20,465 nt of DNA from Deinococcus arboris (GTDB taxonomy: Bacteria; Deinococcota; Deinococci; Deinococcales; Deinococcaceae), in NCBI RefSeq assembly GCF_009755355.1, contig NZ_WQLB01000048.1, forward strand, positions 1 through 20,465, given 5' to 3'. Positions 1 to 8,197 of the stretch are shown here, piece by piece. The notes under the pieces are model-generated. The model was not told the origin of the DNA. It ran no database searches and worked only from the letters and a program-made list of their open reading frames with translations. Positions within the stretch are counted from its first letter, which is position 1. Every line of letters begins with the position of its first letter. A program made the position numbers and the translations under genes.

Positions 1-224
1 CTTCAGGCCACCTGCTTCACCCAGGCTCTTTCATCGTTCCAACGCTAACAACTTGCCACAACCCCTGGAGAGACTGATCAAAGCCCGGACCACCAGTGGA
101 TATGAGACGGAGCCCACGCCCCAGGAGTGCTGGGCTCTGACCGGAGCGCAGTCATACGCGTGGAAGTCAGGACCCCGTGACTTGACATACCAAATTCAGT
201 CGGTCGGTGCGTGTGTTCTGGTGC
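1..224. other. Upstream region without a supported gene
   Basis: I see no convincing gene here. An open frame starts with TTG at 53 and overlaps the next gene, but it has no ribosome site and no recognisable domain. A TTGACA at 182-187 looks like a -35 box, but no good -10 lies 16-18 bp downstream of it. Confidence 0.5.
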
Positions 225-230
225 TAGGCT
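225..230 (+). promoter_or_regulatory. Possible leaderless -10 box (TAGGCT)
   Basis: TAGGCT lies 7 nt before the GTG at 238. This is the TANNNT spacing used by leaderless genes in Deinococcus. There is no Shine-Dalgarno sequence before either possible start and no convincing -35, so this remains tentative. Confidence 0.3.
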
Positions 231-237
231 CGCCCGC

Positions 238-900
238 GTGACGCACCCGGCCCCCCTTGCCGCCCTGACCCGTCTGTCCCTGCCGGGACGGTACGTTCTG
301 CTGGTCTCCGGCCTGAGTCTCTATGGTCTGAGTCTGCGCCTGATGCTTGACGCCCGGGTGGGTGTGGCGCCCTGGGAAGCCTTTCACCTGGGCCTGACCC
401 GTCACTTCCCACTCAGCATCGGCCTCGTGAGCGTCCTGACCGGCCTGTTGATCGTGGTGTTCACGGCGGTGCGCCTGCGGCAGCCGATCGGCCCTGGCAC
501 CGGCCTCAATGTGGTTTTGATCGGCGTGTTTCTCGATCTTCTGGGGCCAGTCGTCCCGGACCCCGTGACCCTGGCCGGGCGCTGGATTCAGTTTCTGCTG
601 GGTGTGCTGCTGCTGGGTCTGGCGACTGGCACCTATGTCGCCGCTGGCCTGGGCGCTGGGCCGCGTGACGGCCTGATCTTGGGTCTGAGCCGGACCACTG
701 GCTGGCCGGTGGCGCACGTCCGCACGAGCATAGAATTGGTCATCCTGGCCCTGGGCTGGGGACTGGGCGGACTGGTCGGGTGGGGAACGCTGGTCTTTGC
801 ACTGGCGAGTGGCCCAGCTATGGCGCTGGGTTTGGCGTTGTATGGGCGCCGGAACCCTCCGCAAGTGGTCCAAGGAGTTGCTGACCCCCGACGCGAATGA
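238..900 (+). CDS. YczE/YitT-like integral membrane protein
   Basis: A protein of about 220 residues made mostly of hydrophobic stretches, with roughly five or six membrane segments. Segments visible from the N-terminus include RYVLLVSGLSLYGLSLRLML, the region around SIGLVSVLTGLLIVVF, a third at NVVLIGVFLDLLG and a Gly-rich one at LLGVLLLGLATGTYVAAGLG. The motifs VGVAPWEAFHLGL and GLGAGPRDGLILGL resemble the duplicated glycine-rich, acidic-residue motifs of the YczE/YyaS/YitT membrane family, whose function is poorly known. I chose the GTG at 238 because of the TAGGCT box just upstream; a GTG at 211 would add nine residues. It appears to stand alone. The family call is from remembered motifs, not a search. 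Confidence 0.75.
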   Translation: MTHPAPLAALTRLSLPGRYVLLVSGLSLYGLSLRLMLDARVGVAPWEAFHLGLTRHFPLSIGLVSVLTGLLIVVFTAVRLRQPIGPGTGLNVVLIGVFLDLLGPVVPDPVTLAGRWIQFLLGVLLLGLATGTYVAAGLGAGPRDGLILGLSRTTGWPVAHVRTSIELVILALGWGLGGLVGWGTLVFALASGPAMALGLALYGRRNPPQVVQGVADPRRE

Positions 901-925
901 GAGTCTCAACTGACGCTAGCCAGGC

Positions 926-1608
926 TTGAAAGCCTTCGCCCGACGGCAGGTGATTCACGTCATCTTGTTGTGCCTGACGAATCAACAGCTTCAGAAACTG
1001 GACTTACGGCACCAACGCCAGAAAGGCTTTGGAGCGCAGGAGCGTGAGGGGATGCTCGGGCGTCTGTGCCCACACTGTCTGGGCGTCTTGACGCTGAAAC
1101 GCAGCTCTCGCTTCTGCTCACGCCAGGGGCCACATGACTTACCGTACCGCAACCCCATTAAAGGGCAGGAGGGATGGCTTTTCCTTGACAATCTGACTCA
1201 GTTCTGATGACAAGTGGCGTTGTTGCGCGCACAGGGTTTGGATTTCTGGTGTCGCTGAGCATCCTCGTAGAAACCGCTGCATTGAGCACGATGGACACGA
1301 GCCGCCAGTTGGCAGCTTACGCCGGTGTGTCTCCATCACCGCATCAGTCTGGGTCGCTCAATCGACGTGGACGCATCTCGAAGATCGGAAATCCTCGTCT
1401 ACGACGCGTGGTGTATCTGGCCGCTGTGGCGGCCACTCGCACCAAGACGAAGGAGAAGGCGTTTTACCAACGCCTTCGGGAGCAGGGCAAGCCCGGGAAA
1501 GTCGCGGTCACTGCACTGGCGCGGAAATGACTCTGTGTCGGATTCGCTGTGGTGAAGTCTGGCATCCCCTATGACCCCTTGTTTGTCAGGTCGGCGAACG
1601 AGGCTTGA
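926..1608 (+). pseudogene. Decayed IS110-family transposase remnant
   Basis: From about 1207 the translation matches the C-terminal (Transposase_20) half of IS110-family DEDD transposases: RQLAAYAGVSP, then HQSGSLNRRGRISKIGNPRLRR, then AFYQRLREQGKPGK and ALARK. A TGA at 1528-1530 interrupts the frame, and the usual C-terminal continuation LCVGFAVVKSGIPYDPLF follows in the same frame to the stop at 1606-1608, so it is a nonsense mutation. The N-terminal catalytic half is not recognisable. The frame 926-1207 starts with KAFARRQV, which faintly resembles an IS110 N-terminal motif, and WLFLDNLTQ near its end faintly resembles the linker region, so it may be frameshifted debris. The part before 1207 is uncertain. 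I found no element ends. Confidence 0.7.
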
Positions 1609-1951
1609 CGAGTCCAGCGGAAAACAATATCTACAATTTTGCGCCAATCGTGTACTGAGGCCTTTTTGGCCCGTGTTGGCATTTTTTGGTGTGCAGAAAA
1701 CCTTGCTTGCAAGGGAAATTGAACATTTTAGGGATGAGGTGCCGTTCCTGAAAGGGTATCCGACATATATGCAGTGAAGTCGCAACAGAGGCTTTTGTTT
1801 CGCTGAGACATGTTTTTTGTCAGTGGCGCCTCGTCGCTGACACATACCCCCATTCAGGGCATGCCCTTCACCTTCCAGCCGAACACCTGGCGTCAGGCGA
1901 GGAAGCCGGTCTGTCCAGGCACCGCGTGACCTTGGGGTAGCGGCCGGGCCT
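1609..1951. other. AT-richer spacer with no supported gene
   Basis: The first 200 bases are clearly lower in GC than the surroundings and contain T-runs near 1663-1667, 1681-1686 and 1813-1818. GTCAG at 1819-1823 can pair with CTGAC at 1837-1841, and wobble pairs extend the stem, but no T-tract follows it, so I do not call a terminator. No frame here looks like a protein. Confidence 0.5.
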
Positions 1952-1957
1952 TACGCT
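1952..1957 (+). promoter_or_regulatory. Possible leaderless -10 box (TACGCT)
   Basis: TACGCT ends 5 nt before the GTG at 1963, and no Shine-Dalgarno sequence is present. No good -35 lies at the expected distance. It is one of several start sites in this window with a TANNNT box close to the start codon. Confidence 0.3.
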
Positions 1958-1962
1958 GGGGT

Positions 1963-3750
1963 GTGACTTCAGAAGCACCGCAAGATACGCTTCGCCGCCT
2001 GGACGTCAGTGTCCTGCCACTGGCCCGGTTCAGGCCATTGGCGACGTCTCAGCTCATCAAGGTGGAGCAGGCTGCTGCGGCGCAGGGGGATCAGGCATTG
2101 GCTGACGCGGCCAGGCTGCTGAGTCACGCGGTGAATCTTCACCTGCGTGAGGAGGAGCGCGACCAGCCCTTCGGGCCAGCTCAGGTGTTCCTGGGTGTTC
2201 CGCTCTTCGAGCAGACCATGCTCACCTCCGAAACCGGTGTGCGCCTGACCTCAGCTGCCACTGAACTGTTGGCGGCGGCAGCGCACCACACCGAACACCC
2301 AGCGTTGCAAGCCCGAGCTGCGGATCTGTTGTGGACCTTCGGGCGTGACTTCCAGGCCGGTTCAGTCGCCGTCACCCAGTATGTTGCCTGGGCGCAGGCG
2401 GTGGTGGGCGAGGACTGGATGGGGGCAGTAGACGCTTTGACCCGGGCACACACGATCGCGCCCGCCCTGGGGCGCCGGCAACCCGCCGTGGAGACCGTGC
2501 GAAACGCCGTGGTCCGTCACTTGGACAACCCAGCACTGGGCCAAACCTGGGCTGCGGAGCGTCTAATGGGCCTGCTGCTACGGGACGGCGACCAGGCACC
2601 GGCCTGGGCTGAACTGGCCACGCAGTATGCGCAGGCGGCGGCGGACAGCAGCGCGTGGTTCCTCGCCAACCGGTATTGGCAAATGGCCGCAGCCTGGCAC
2701 CGCAAAGCAGGTCAGCCAGACGAAAGCGGGCGCGCCTTGGTGCAGGCCGCCGAAACGCACGTTCGCGAGGGCGAGCAAGTGTTCGAGCGAACCGGCCGAC
2801 ATCTGGATATGGTGCCTCACCTGGAACAGGCCATCCATCAGTTACGGGGGGTGCCGGGCACCCGGCCCCGAGTCTTCGCGTTGCGGCGCGAGCTGCTGAC
2901 GCACCAGGAATACTCTGTGGACGAGCTGACCCGGCGAGAATATGCAGTTCCAGTCAACCACCGCCTGCTGGATGAGGTTGGCACGGTGCTCCGTGGTCAA
3001 CCTTTGAAGGGCGCTCTGTACCGTCTCGGCACACTGAGTTGGGAGGAACCCGTCCAGAAGCTCAGAGACGACGCTGAGGCCGCCGTGCGGCAATTCGTAG
3101 TCCTTCACTCAATCCCCCAGCGTCAGATCAACGCGGAGGGGCGAACGGTGGTGACGTCCGGAGCAGGAGAGTCGCGGGTGGAACAGGAGATGTTCACGCA
3201 GCAAACCCTGAACTACACCGTGACGGCGCTCCCTGTGATTCAGGCTGCCCGCCTGGCCCTGCTTGAGGAACACGATGTCCGCACGGAGGATCTGCTCCCC
3301 ATCCTGCAGGCCTGCCCTATCGTCCAGCCAGATCACCTCCGCTCGATCTGCACCGGCTTGATTGATGGGCTGTATGGCAATTTTCTCGCCGCGGCTCACA
3401 CCTTGGTGCCTCAACTGGAGCATGCGCTGCGGGAACTGGTGGATCTCATGGGCGGGCTCACCTCCCGCGTGGATGCGGACGGCACGCAAGACGCGGTGGA
3501 TCTGGGCACCTTGCTGCGTCCCGGAGATCAGGCGACGCTGCTTGAAGACGCTCTAGGCCCCGATTTCCTTTTCCAGCTTCGCGGGTTCCTGGTTGAGCGC
3601 CATGGGGCCAATTTCCGGAATAAGATCGCCCACGGACTGGCTGGGGACAGGGAGGTGCACACCTATGGGCAGGTCGCCTGGCACCTGATGTGGCAGGTGG
3701 TGACGGGGTTGGCAGCGGCCGATAGTGAGGCGGGGCCAGCGACGGTCTGA
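1963..3750 (+). CDS. DUF4209-family protein with HEPN-like motif
   Basis: A 595-residue soluble protein. The N-terminal two thirds is alpha-helical and rich in Ala and Leu, like other large DUF4209 proteins. The C-terminal domain shows the family pattern: LAAAHTLVPQLEHALRELVD at about 472-491, followed by GGLTSRVDADG and then GANFRNKIAHGL. The last motif contains R552 and H557, an R-x4-H arrangement like the active site of HEPN-superfamily proteins, many of which are RNases in toxin or defence systems. Whether this protein cuts RNA is an inference. It starts with GTG and is not obviously in an operon; the next gene has its own promoter-like box. The family assignment rests on the C-terminal motif. 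Confidence 0.7.
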   Translation: MTSEAPQDTLRRLDVSVLPLARFRPLATSQLIKVEQAAAAQGDQALADAARLLSHAVNLHLREEERDQPFGPAQVFLGVPLFEQTMLTSETGVRLTSAATELLAAAAHHTEHPALQARAADLLWTFGRDFQAGSVAVTQYVAWAQAVVGEDWMGAVDALTRAHTIAPALGRRQPAVETVRNAVVRHLDNPALGQTWAAERLMGLLLRDGDQAPAWAELATQYAQAAADSSAWFLANRYWQMAAAWHRKAGQPDESGRALVQAAETHVREGEQVFERTGRHLDMVPHLEQAIHQLRGVPGTRPRVFALRRELLTHQEYSVDELTRREYAVPVNHRLLDEVGTVLRGQPLKGALYRLGTLSWEEPVQKLRDDAEAAVRQFVVLHSIPQRQINAEGRTVVTSGAGESRVEQEMFTQQTLNYTVTALPVIQAARLALLEEHDVRTEDLLPILQACPIVQPDHLRSICTGLIDGLYGNFLAAAHTLVPQLEHALRELVDLMGGLTSRVDADGTQDAVDLGTLLRPGDQATLLEDALGPDFLFQLRGFLVERHGANFRNKIAHGLAGDREVHTYGQVAWHLMWQVVTGLAAADSEAGPATV

Positions 3751-3917
3751 CGGATGCGCCTGGTGCTGAACAGGTTTGGGCGTCATGGTGTTACGACAGC
3801 AGGTCGGTGCAAGTCGCTTCAAGGCAGGCTAAGAGAGGTAGAGGGTGACGCTGGTGGCTCAGGTTTGCATCAGCCCCGAAAAACGCAACGTTACCCGACT
3901 GATTCGTCCTCTGCCCG
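3751..3917. other. Short spacer
   Basis: There is no gene or clear terminator between the DUF4209 gene and the -10 box of the next gene. Confidence 0.5.
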
Positions 3918-3923
3918 TAGACT
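3918..3923 (+). promoter_or_regulatory. Leaderless -10 box (TAGACT)
   Basis: TAGACT ends 6 nt before the ATG at 3930. With a 17-bp spacer the -35 would be CCGACT at 3895-3900, matching the GAC of TTGACA. There is no Shine-Dalgarno sequence, which fits a leaderless transcript starting at or near the ATG. Confidence 0.5.
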
Positions 3924-3929
3924 GCGGCC

Positions 3930-4769
3930 ATGCCACGCGCCTCCACTGACCGCGAGCCGTATGCCTACATTGATCAGCTCCGCAGGCAACTGGAAGACGG
4001 CACGATGTCGGCGCTGGAGTTGCTGGCTTTCTTCAAGAGTCACACGCCTTGGCAGACGGCGGCGTGGAAGCGGCGCCGAGCGGAACTCATTGGTGACTCG
4101 TGCGGATCCTGCGGTTCGACCGAGCCGCCCATGGTGCTGCAGCACACCTGGCATCCTCGACTATTCGGGGAGTGTCGCACAGAAGTGCAGCGGACGCTGC
4201 TGCCCCCACTGTTGCCCGCATACCTTGAGGTACATCCGCGCCCCCCAGCATCCCCGCCCTTCGATCCCAGGACGGCGCCACCTCAGCCGTTCGAGGTCCG
4301 GCAGGCCTGCCCGAAGTGCCAGAGCGTGAACATCCGGCAACGCAAGGATGGCATCTGGTCGTGCAACTACAAGAGCGTGAAGTACGGTTCCCCTCGCGTC
4401 GTCTGCGGTCACACGTTCCAGCAGCCCGTCACGGTGGAGTACCGCCGATTTGACGACGCGGCCTGGCTGACCAAGCAGGCCGCAGTTTACGAACGCGAGG
4501 CCCAGGAACCGGGGCGCGCCTGGTGGTTTGCGTTCGTGAATCTTCACTGGGCGGAGATTGAAAAGCAGGGTGCACTGCTGGTCTTGGAAGATCACCGCCG
4601 GTATGTGTCACTGCGTGCCGAGGACGTGGTAACCCGCTGCAAGCGATGCGCGTACCGGGAAGACCGGGCGTTCCGTACTGGGTACGCCAATGGCCTGCAG
4701 GCGGAACGTCATCGGGAGGTGCTGGTGGAGCTGGAGCAGGGGCGTCTGGGCGCGACCGAGCCGTCTTAA
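3930..4769 (+). CDS. Multi-zinc-knuckle protein with HNH-like N-terminal region
   Basis: A 279-residue protein I cannot name. WQTAAWKRRRAELIGDSCGSCG followed by LQHTWH (C58, C61, H72, H75) resembles the start of an HNH nuclease domain, but a complete HNH core with the final Asn/His is not evident. A proline-rich stretch (about 103-120) leads to CPKCQS (C127, C130), which with C145 and C159 could form a treble-clef zinc site. A last CxxC is at C237/C240, followed by an Arg-rich region, and the C-terminus is charged. Three zinc-binding pairs suggest a nucleic-acid-binding protein. The start is supported by the TAGACT box just upstream. It ends 89 bp before the composite transposon, so its promoter and reading frame are not disrupted. 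Confidence 0.6.
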   Translation: MPRASTDREPYAYIDQLRRQLEDGTMSALELLAFFKSHTPWQTAAWKRRRAELIGDSCGSCGSTEPPMVLQHTWHPRLFGECRTEVQRTLLPPLLPAYLEVHPRPPASPPFDPRTAPPQPFEVRQACPKCQSVNIRQRKDGIWSCNYKSVKYGSPRVVCGHTFQQPVTVEYRRFDDAAWLTKQAAVYEREAQEPGRAWWFAFVNLHWAEIEKQGALLVLEDHRRYVSLRAEDVVTRCKRCAYREDRAFRTGYANGLQAERHREVLVELEQGRLGATEPS

Positions 4770-4849
4770 GCAGGCGCTTGTTGGCAGATAGAATTTTCAT
4801 TGTGACTGCTCAGCGGGGGACCTGGACTTAGCGGAGCAGGTAGAGTAGG

Positions 4850-4858
4850 GGCATCTCC
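4850..4858. repeat. Left target-site duplication, GGCATCTCC
   Basis: These nine bases directly precede the outer end of the left IS copy and are identical to the nine bases after the right IS copy (14769-14777). The inner flanks of the two IS copies (GACGAGCGC and GAGTTAGGG) match neither this nor each other. Nine bp is within the range of duplications made by IS4-family elements. Confidence 0.85.
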
Positions 4859-4862
4859 CTGA

Positions 4863-5927
4863 CTACCCTTCAAAACGTGGCATGAGTGTACTCAAGGTGC
4901 GCCAGGATGCACCGGACGGATGCAGCAGGAGATCTTGGAGATGATCAAGTCCGAGTCGAAACACGGACACCGCACGGTGTCCGTGCTTCTTCGCTTTGGT
5001 GGCCGTTCGCCTCGCCACCAATTCACCCGTGACGCACGCCCAGATGAAGGCGGCACTGACGACCGTCAGGAGCGTGGAGACTCGTTCGGCGCGAGTCAGA
5101 CCCGTATCCTCCAGATTGAAGCCTCTGGTTTTCAACGCGGCGTGGAGGTTCTCTGCCTGCCAACGCTGGGCATACCGACGCATGTTCGGCAGGGCGTGCC
5201 CTCGATACGCCAGGTAGAGCATTTCTCCAGCTGCATTTTTTGTGGCGGCCACACGGAGATTCACGCCGTAGACGCGAGTCTGGCGGTGCCAGACCCTGAC
5301 CTCACCCACTTGGAGGTTCTTGAAGACGGCCCAGACCGGCATGCCGTGCGCGCCAATCGTGGCGCGGGCCGGGAGACGAATGCAGGGCGCAATCCCGTGC
5401 TGATCGAGGAACCCAAACCAATATTGCCCGATGAATTCACGATCTGCCAGCAGGCACCAGATCTCCCGGTCTGGACACAGCTTCAGGAAGCGCTCCACGA
5501 GCGCTTCCCGTGTAGCGGAGTGACTGGCCCCGCCATGCGGGAGCAGGGTCCACATCAGGGGCAAACTGAAGCCGTTCCACACCGCAGAGAGCAAGAGAAT
5601 ATTGACGTTCTGCTGGCCGAGTTTCCAGTTGGTTCGGTCAAGAATAAGGTCGACTGGGCCGGGCGGGAGGAAGGACAGGGCGAATCGGGGAAACAGCGCC
5701 TCAGGAAATGGAAACTGAACGAACCGGCAGAGCCGCTGATACCGCGTCGTCAACGTGCCTGGAAGTGAAACATGCGTTTTCAGGCTGTATAGAACGACTG
5801 TCCGCGCCTGAATGACCGCCAGGATCAGGACCGTGAAGACGACGAGGCGGCGAGCGTCCAACGGAAAGGCAGACCGCAAGGCGGTCTGCAAGGTATCGTG
5901 ATGTGGTCGGCTCCCAGGGATTTTCAT
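4863..5927 (-). CDS. IS4-family DDE transposase
   Basis: A 354-residue transposase, full-length and uninterrupted. The DDE catalytic residues are visible as [11 protein letters not shown] (first Asp), CLLADREFIG (second Asp) and QRWQAENLHAALKTRGF (Glu). The last motif fits the IS4 YREK signature exactly, with Y-x2-R-x3-E-x6-K read from YAQRWQAENLHAALK. The start ATG at 5927 lies 63 bp inside the right inverted repeat. The C-terminal LMPRFEG-stop is encoded partly by the left inverted repeat. It should be able to act on the ends of both IS copies, including the outer ends that define the composite element. Confidence 0.93.
   Translation of the reverse strand: MKIPGSRPHHDTLQTALRSAFPLDARRLVVFTVLILAVIQARTVVLYSLKTHVSLPGTLTTRYQRLCRFVQFPFPEALFPRFALSFLPPGPVDLILDRTNWKLGQQNVNILLLSAVWNGFSLPLMWTLLPHGGASHSATREALVERFLKLCPDREIWCLLADREFIGQYWFGFLDQHGIAPCIRLPARATIGAHGMPVWAVFKNLQVGEVRVWHRQTRVYGVNLRVAATKNAAGEMLYLAYRGHALPNMRRYAQRWQAENLHAALKTRGFNLEDTGLTRAERVSTLLTVVSAAFIWACVTGELVARRTATKAKKHGHRAVSVFRLGLDHLQDLLLHPSGASWRTLSTLMPRFEG
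4962..4985. repeat. Near-perfect palindrome inside the left transposase gene
   Basis: Two 11-base arms (CACGGACACCG and CGGTGTCCGTG) are separated by CA. They encode part of the KKHGHRAVSVF segment near the transposase C-terminus. The same palindrome with loop TG is at 13769-13792 in the other copy. In RNA it would form a very stable hairpin. Confidence 0.8.
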
Positions 5928-5990
5928 TACAGAAACACCGTACAGGAGCCGACTTTCTGTTGCCTATAGTGCGTTTTGAAGGGTGGTCAG

Positions 5991-6190
5991 GACGAGCGCG
6001 CCGGCGTTGACGATCAGATTGCCGGACCGGTGTGTTCTGCGGTCAAGCACGATGGAATTGAAGGCGTCGCCGGTGGGTTCAACGCCGACATGCTGCAGGA
6101 CGGCGTCGTCACCTAGACCTTCGAGGGCCAGGCCATACATGAAGGGTTTGGGCATGGACTGCACCGTGAACAGCGTGGCCGAAAACAGCT
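5991..6190 (-). pseudogene. glsA: Truncated glutaminase fragment
   Basis: The minus strand reads FTVQSMPKPFMYGLALEGLG, then VGVEPTGDAFNSIVLD and NLIVNAGALV. These are core motifs of the GlsA-type serine-dependent glutaminases: the S-x-x-K pair (S in QSMPK), the VGVEPSGDPFNSI block and NAGA. About 65 residues of a family that is usually about 300 residues long remain. The fragment ends exactly at the inner end of the left IS: after NAGALV the next codons are the IS repeat. The upstream end fades into the promoter region of the TPR regulator at about 6190. It is non-functional and records an older insertion of the IS, in a previous host site, into a glutaminase gene. Confidence 0.85.
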
Positions 6191-6274
6191 ATGGCGGGTC
6201 AAGAGTTTTATCTTAGCGTTCCGCATTCCGAGTCAGAAACCTCACATAAGCGAATGGTGTTGACGGAGACCCGC

Positions 6275-6280
6275 TACAGT
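6275..6280 (+). promoter_or_regulatory. Leaderless -10 box (TACAGT)
   Basis: TACAGT lies 6 nt before the ATG at 6287. A TTGACG at 6260-6265 is too close to be its -35. There is no Shine-Dalgarno sequence. The box decides the start of the TPR regulator. Confidence 0.5.
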
Positions 6281-6286
6281 CCTTCT

Positions 6287-8197
6287 ATGACGGCGCCAAG
6301 TGTTCTGAGCCACTGGAGCAGCGGTCAGTATGCTCTGGGCTTAAGGCATTACGAGGCCCTGCGTTCTCCATCCCCAGTGGATGAACGGTGGGCTGGATAC
6401 TGTCACCTCGCGTTGGGGCAAATCTTTGAGGCGAGGCTCTGTCTGAACCGGGCCGCGCATCAGGGGCTCACCAGTGCCCGGATCGGTCTGGCCCAGCTGC
6501 ATATGCTTGAAGGTCAGTTTAGTCTTGCGGCCGAAGTCCTCGGCCGCGTGGATCACGCTGAACTCGACGGTCTGGACTGGATTTTGTTGCACCGTGCTCA
6601 AGGCACCCTCGCTCACCATCATGGCCGGCTGGTCGAAGCAACCGAGCATCTGGAACGTGCCTGGAATGCGGCTCATAGCCTGATCCATTTGCCAGGTGTG
6701 GTCTGTGCCGTGGCTCATCACCTGGCGGGTCTCTACGCTATCCGGGGACGAGACCAGCGGGCGGCACCTTATCTCCATTACGCACTCAAGCATGACCACA
6801 CGGCGCGCCGCCCTTATCTGCTGGGCCTGCAAGCCCTCACTGCCGCCTACCAAGGCGAGTACGCGCAGGCACACCGCTACATCCGCGCCGCCATCAAACT
6901 CGTCGACAGTTTTCCCAGTGCTTACCCCACATTACAGTACGAGCTTGGGGTCATTTCCCGGCTATGCGGCACCCTCTCAGAAGCGCGCCGCGCCTTTGAA
7001 CAGGCGTCTATCCTTGCGGGCGAGATGGGTGATCTAGAAACCCAGTGGTATGCCGAACTCGGGCTGATGAGTTTGGATCTGGAAGAGGGCCGGAGGCGCG
7101 AGGCCAGCCAGCATCTGGCGCAGTTGCGGCAGCTGGGCGCAACTGAGGTCATGCAGGCCCACTTGACCTTGCGATGCGAGGCACTTAGGACGACCAGTGA
7201 TCCAGCAGCGCTGACTGAAGTGGCCACCTTTTTTCAGACGCGCGAGTACTTGAGGGAAGCCAGTTGGGCTTGGCTCCGCGCGGCTGAGGCGTACTTTCAA
7301 CATGAAGACGGCCCTGGCGCGGCACACTGCCTCTCTGAAGTCGCTGCGCTTGTGTATATCCTGGGCTCGGTCGCGTCGCTCCAGACAGAGTTGCGGACCC
7401 TTCCCCTCACTGCTGCGCACCTCAGCGCGGGCCAGGGGCCAGACACTCTAAACGCCCTAATGGGTGCGCTGCCGTCTGCGCTTGAGGTGGCTCGCCCTCT
7501 TTACCTGAGCACCCTGGGCCCACCACGCCTACTGCAAGGGATACAAGAGATCAAGCCGGTGATGAGACGCTCTCTGGAACTCCTGTGCTTTCTTCTGGAT
7601 CATCCAAACACGTCACTCCGGACTATTCAGACGAAGTTCTTCCCGGACACGCCGCCGCGTCAAGCCAAAAGCTACTTCCACCAAGTGCGTGATGACCTGA
7701 AACGGGTGGCTGGTCTCGAAATCGCTTACTGCCTGGCAACAAAAACATACGCTGTACAGCTGGACTCCATCGCCCTAACTTGGGACGTTCAGCATCTTAG
7801 GGCAGCGCTGCAGGCTGCTGAGGATAATTACGACGATGATTTGAAAGCGTTGCTTGAATACGCTCCGTCGCCTTTTTTGGAAGGCGCCGATGGGCTTTGG
7901 GCGACGGAGGAGCGGACACACCTAACCAACCGACTTCTCCGACTTGGGTTCTCGCGGCTCGGCCCTTGGTTCACACAAGGGAAATTTGACCAATGTCTAA
8001 GCCTGGCCAGTCATTTGCAGCAGCTCGACCCGTTCAATGATGCACTCAACGAATTCCTGATCCGGGCCACCCTGAAAGTCAACGGTTTCCACGCGGGCCG
8101 GAGCATGATCCGTGAACTGCGCGAAACCTACCAACGTGAGTTGGCCCTTGAACCCTCTTTCCTCACCAGGCTAGATCAACAGCTCAATTACAACTGA
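6287..8197 (+). CDS. TPR-winged helix-BTAD transcriptional regulator (SARP-like)
   Basis: With the ATG at 6287 the protein has 636 residues; a start at 6191 would add 32 residues that overlap the promoter and the glutaminase remnant. The N-terminal 400 residues or so are helical repeats of TPR type (for example AQLHMLEGQFSLAAEVLGRV and YLLGLQALTAAYQGEYAQAH). A winged-helix segment follows at about 426-495 (RRSLELLCFLLDHP through the QAKSYFHQVRDDLKRVAG recognition region to TKTYAV). Residues 499-628 match the bacterial transcriptional activator domain of SARP/AfsR-type activators (WDVQHLRAALQAAEDNY and so on, then FDQCLSLASHLQQLDPFNDALNE). SARPs usually have the order wHTH-BTAD-(NB-ARC)-TPR; here the TPRs come first. 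It most likely activates the operon starting at 8499. TPR regulators often sense small ligands or peptides. Confidence 0.82.
   Translation: MTAPSVLSHWSSGQYALGLRHYEALRSPSPVDERWAGYCHLALGQIFEARLCLNRAAHQGLTSARIGLAQLHMLEGQFSLAAEVLGRVDHAELDGLDWILLHRAQGTLAHHHGRLVEATEHLERAWNAAHSLIHLPGVVCAVAHHLAGLYAIRGRDQRAAPYLHYALKHDHTARRPYLLGLQALTAAYQGEYAQAHRYIRAAIKLVDSFPSAYPTLQYELGVISRLCGTLSEARRAFEQASILAGEMGDLETQWYAELGLMSLDLEEGRRREASQHLAQLRQLGATEVMQAHLTLRCEALRTTSDPAALTEVATFFQTREYLREASWAWLRAAEAYFQHEDGPGAAHCLSEVAALVYILGSVASLQTELRTLPLTAAHLSAGQGPDTLNALMGALPSALEVARPLYLSTLGPPRLLQGIQEIKPVMRRSLELLCFLLDHPNTSLRTIQTKFFPDTPPRQAKSYFHQVRDDLKRVAGLEIAYCLATKTYAVQLDSIALTWDVQHLRAALQAAEDNYDDDLKALLEYAPSPFLEGADGLWATEERTHLTNRLLRLGFSRLGPWFTQGKFDQCLSLASHLQQLDPFNDALNEFLIRATLKVNGFHAGRSMIRELRETYQRELALEPSFLTRLDQQLNYN

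Larger units (their letters stand above)
4859..5990 (-). mobile_element. IS4-family insertion sequence, left copy (intact)
   Basis: An element of 1132 bp with 19-bp terminal inverted repeats (CTGACTACCCTTCAAAACG at the left, CTGACCACCCTTCAAAACG at the right, one mismatch). It carries one transposase gene on the minus strand, whose stop codon lies inside the left repeat. No direct repeat flanks this copy alone. Confidence 0.9.

Noticed and set aside
182..187. TTGACA as a -35 box for the first gene
   Set aside because: No -10-like hexamer lies 16-18 bp downstream; the nearest TANNNT is 37 bp away.
53..241. Open frame of 62 codons at the left edge
   Set aside because: It starts with TTG, has no ribosome site, runs into the membrane protein gene and has no recognisable motif.
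196..909. Long minus-strand frame opposite the membrane protein gene
   Set aside because: Its Gln-, His- and Arg-rich composition is typical of the shadow of a GC-rich gene, and the plus strand has a clear membrane-protein pattern.
1819..1841. Stem-loop as a terminator
   Set aside because: The stem needs wobble pairs, and no T-tract follows it on either strand.
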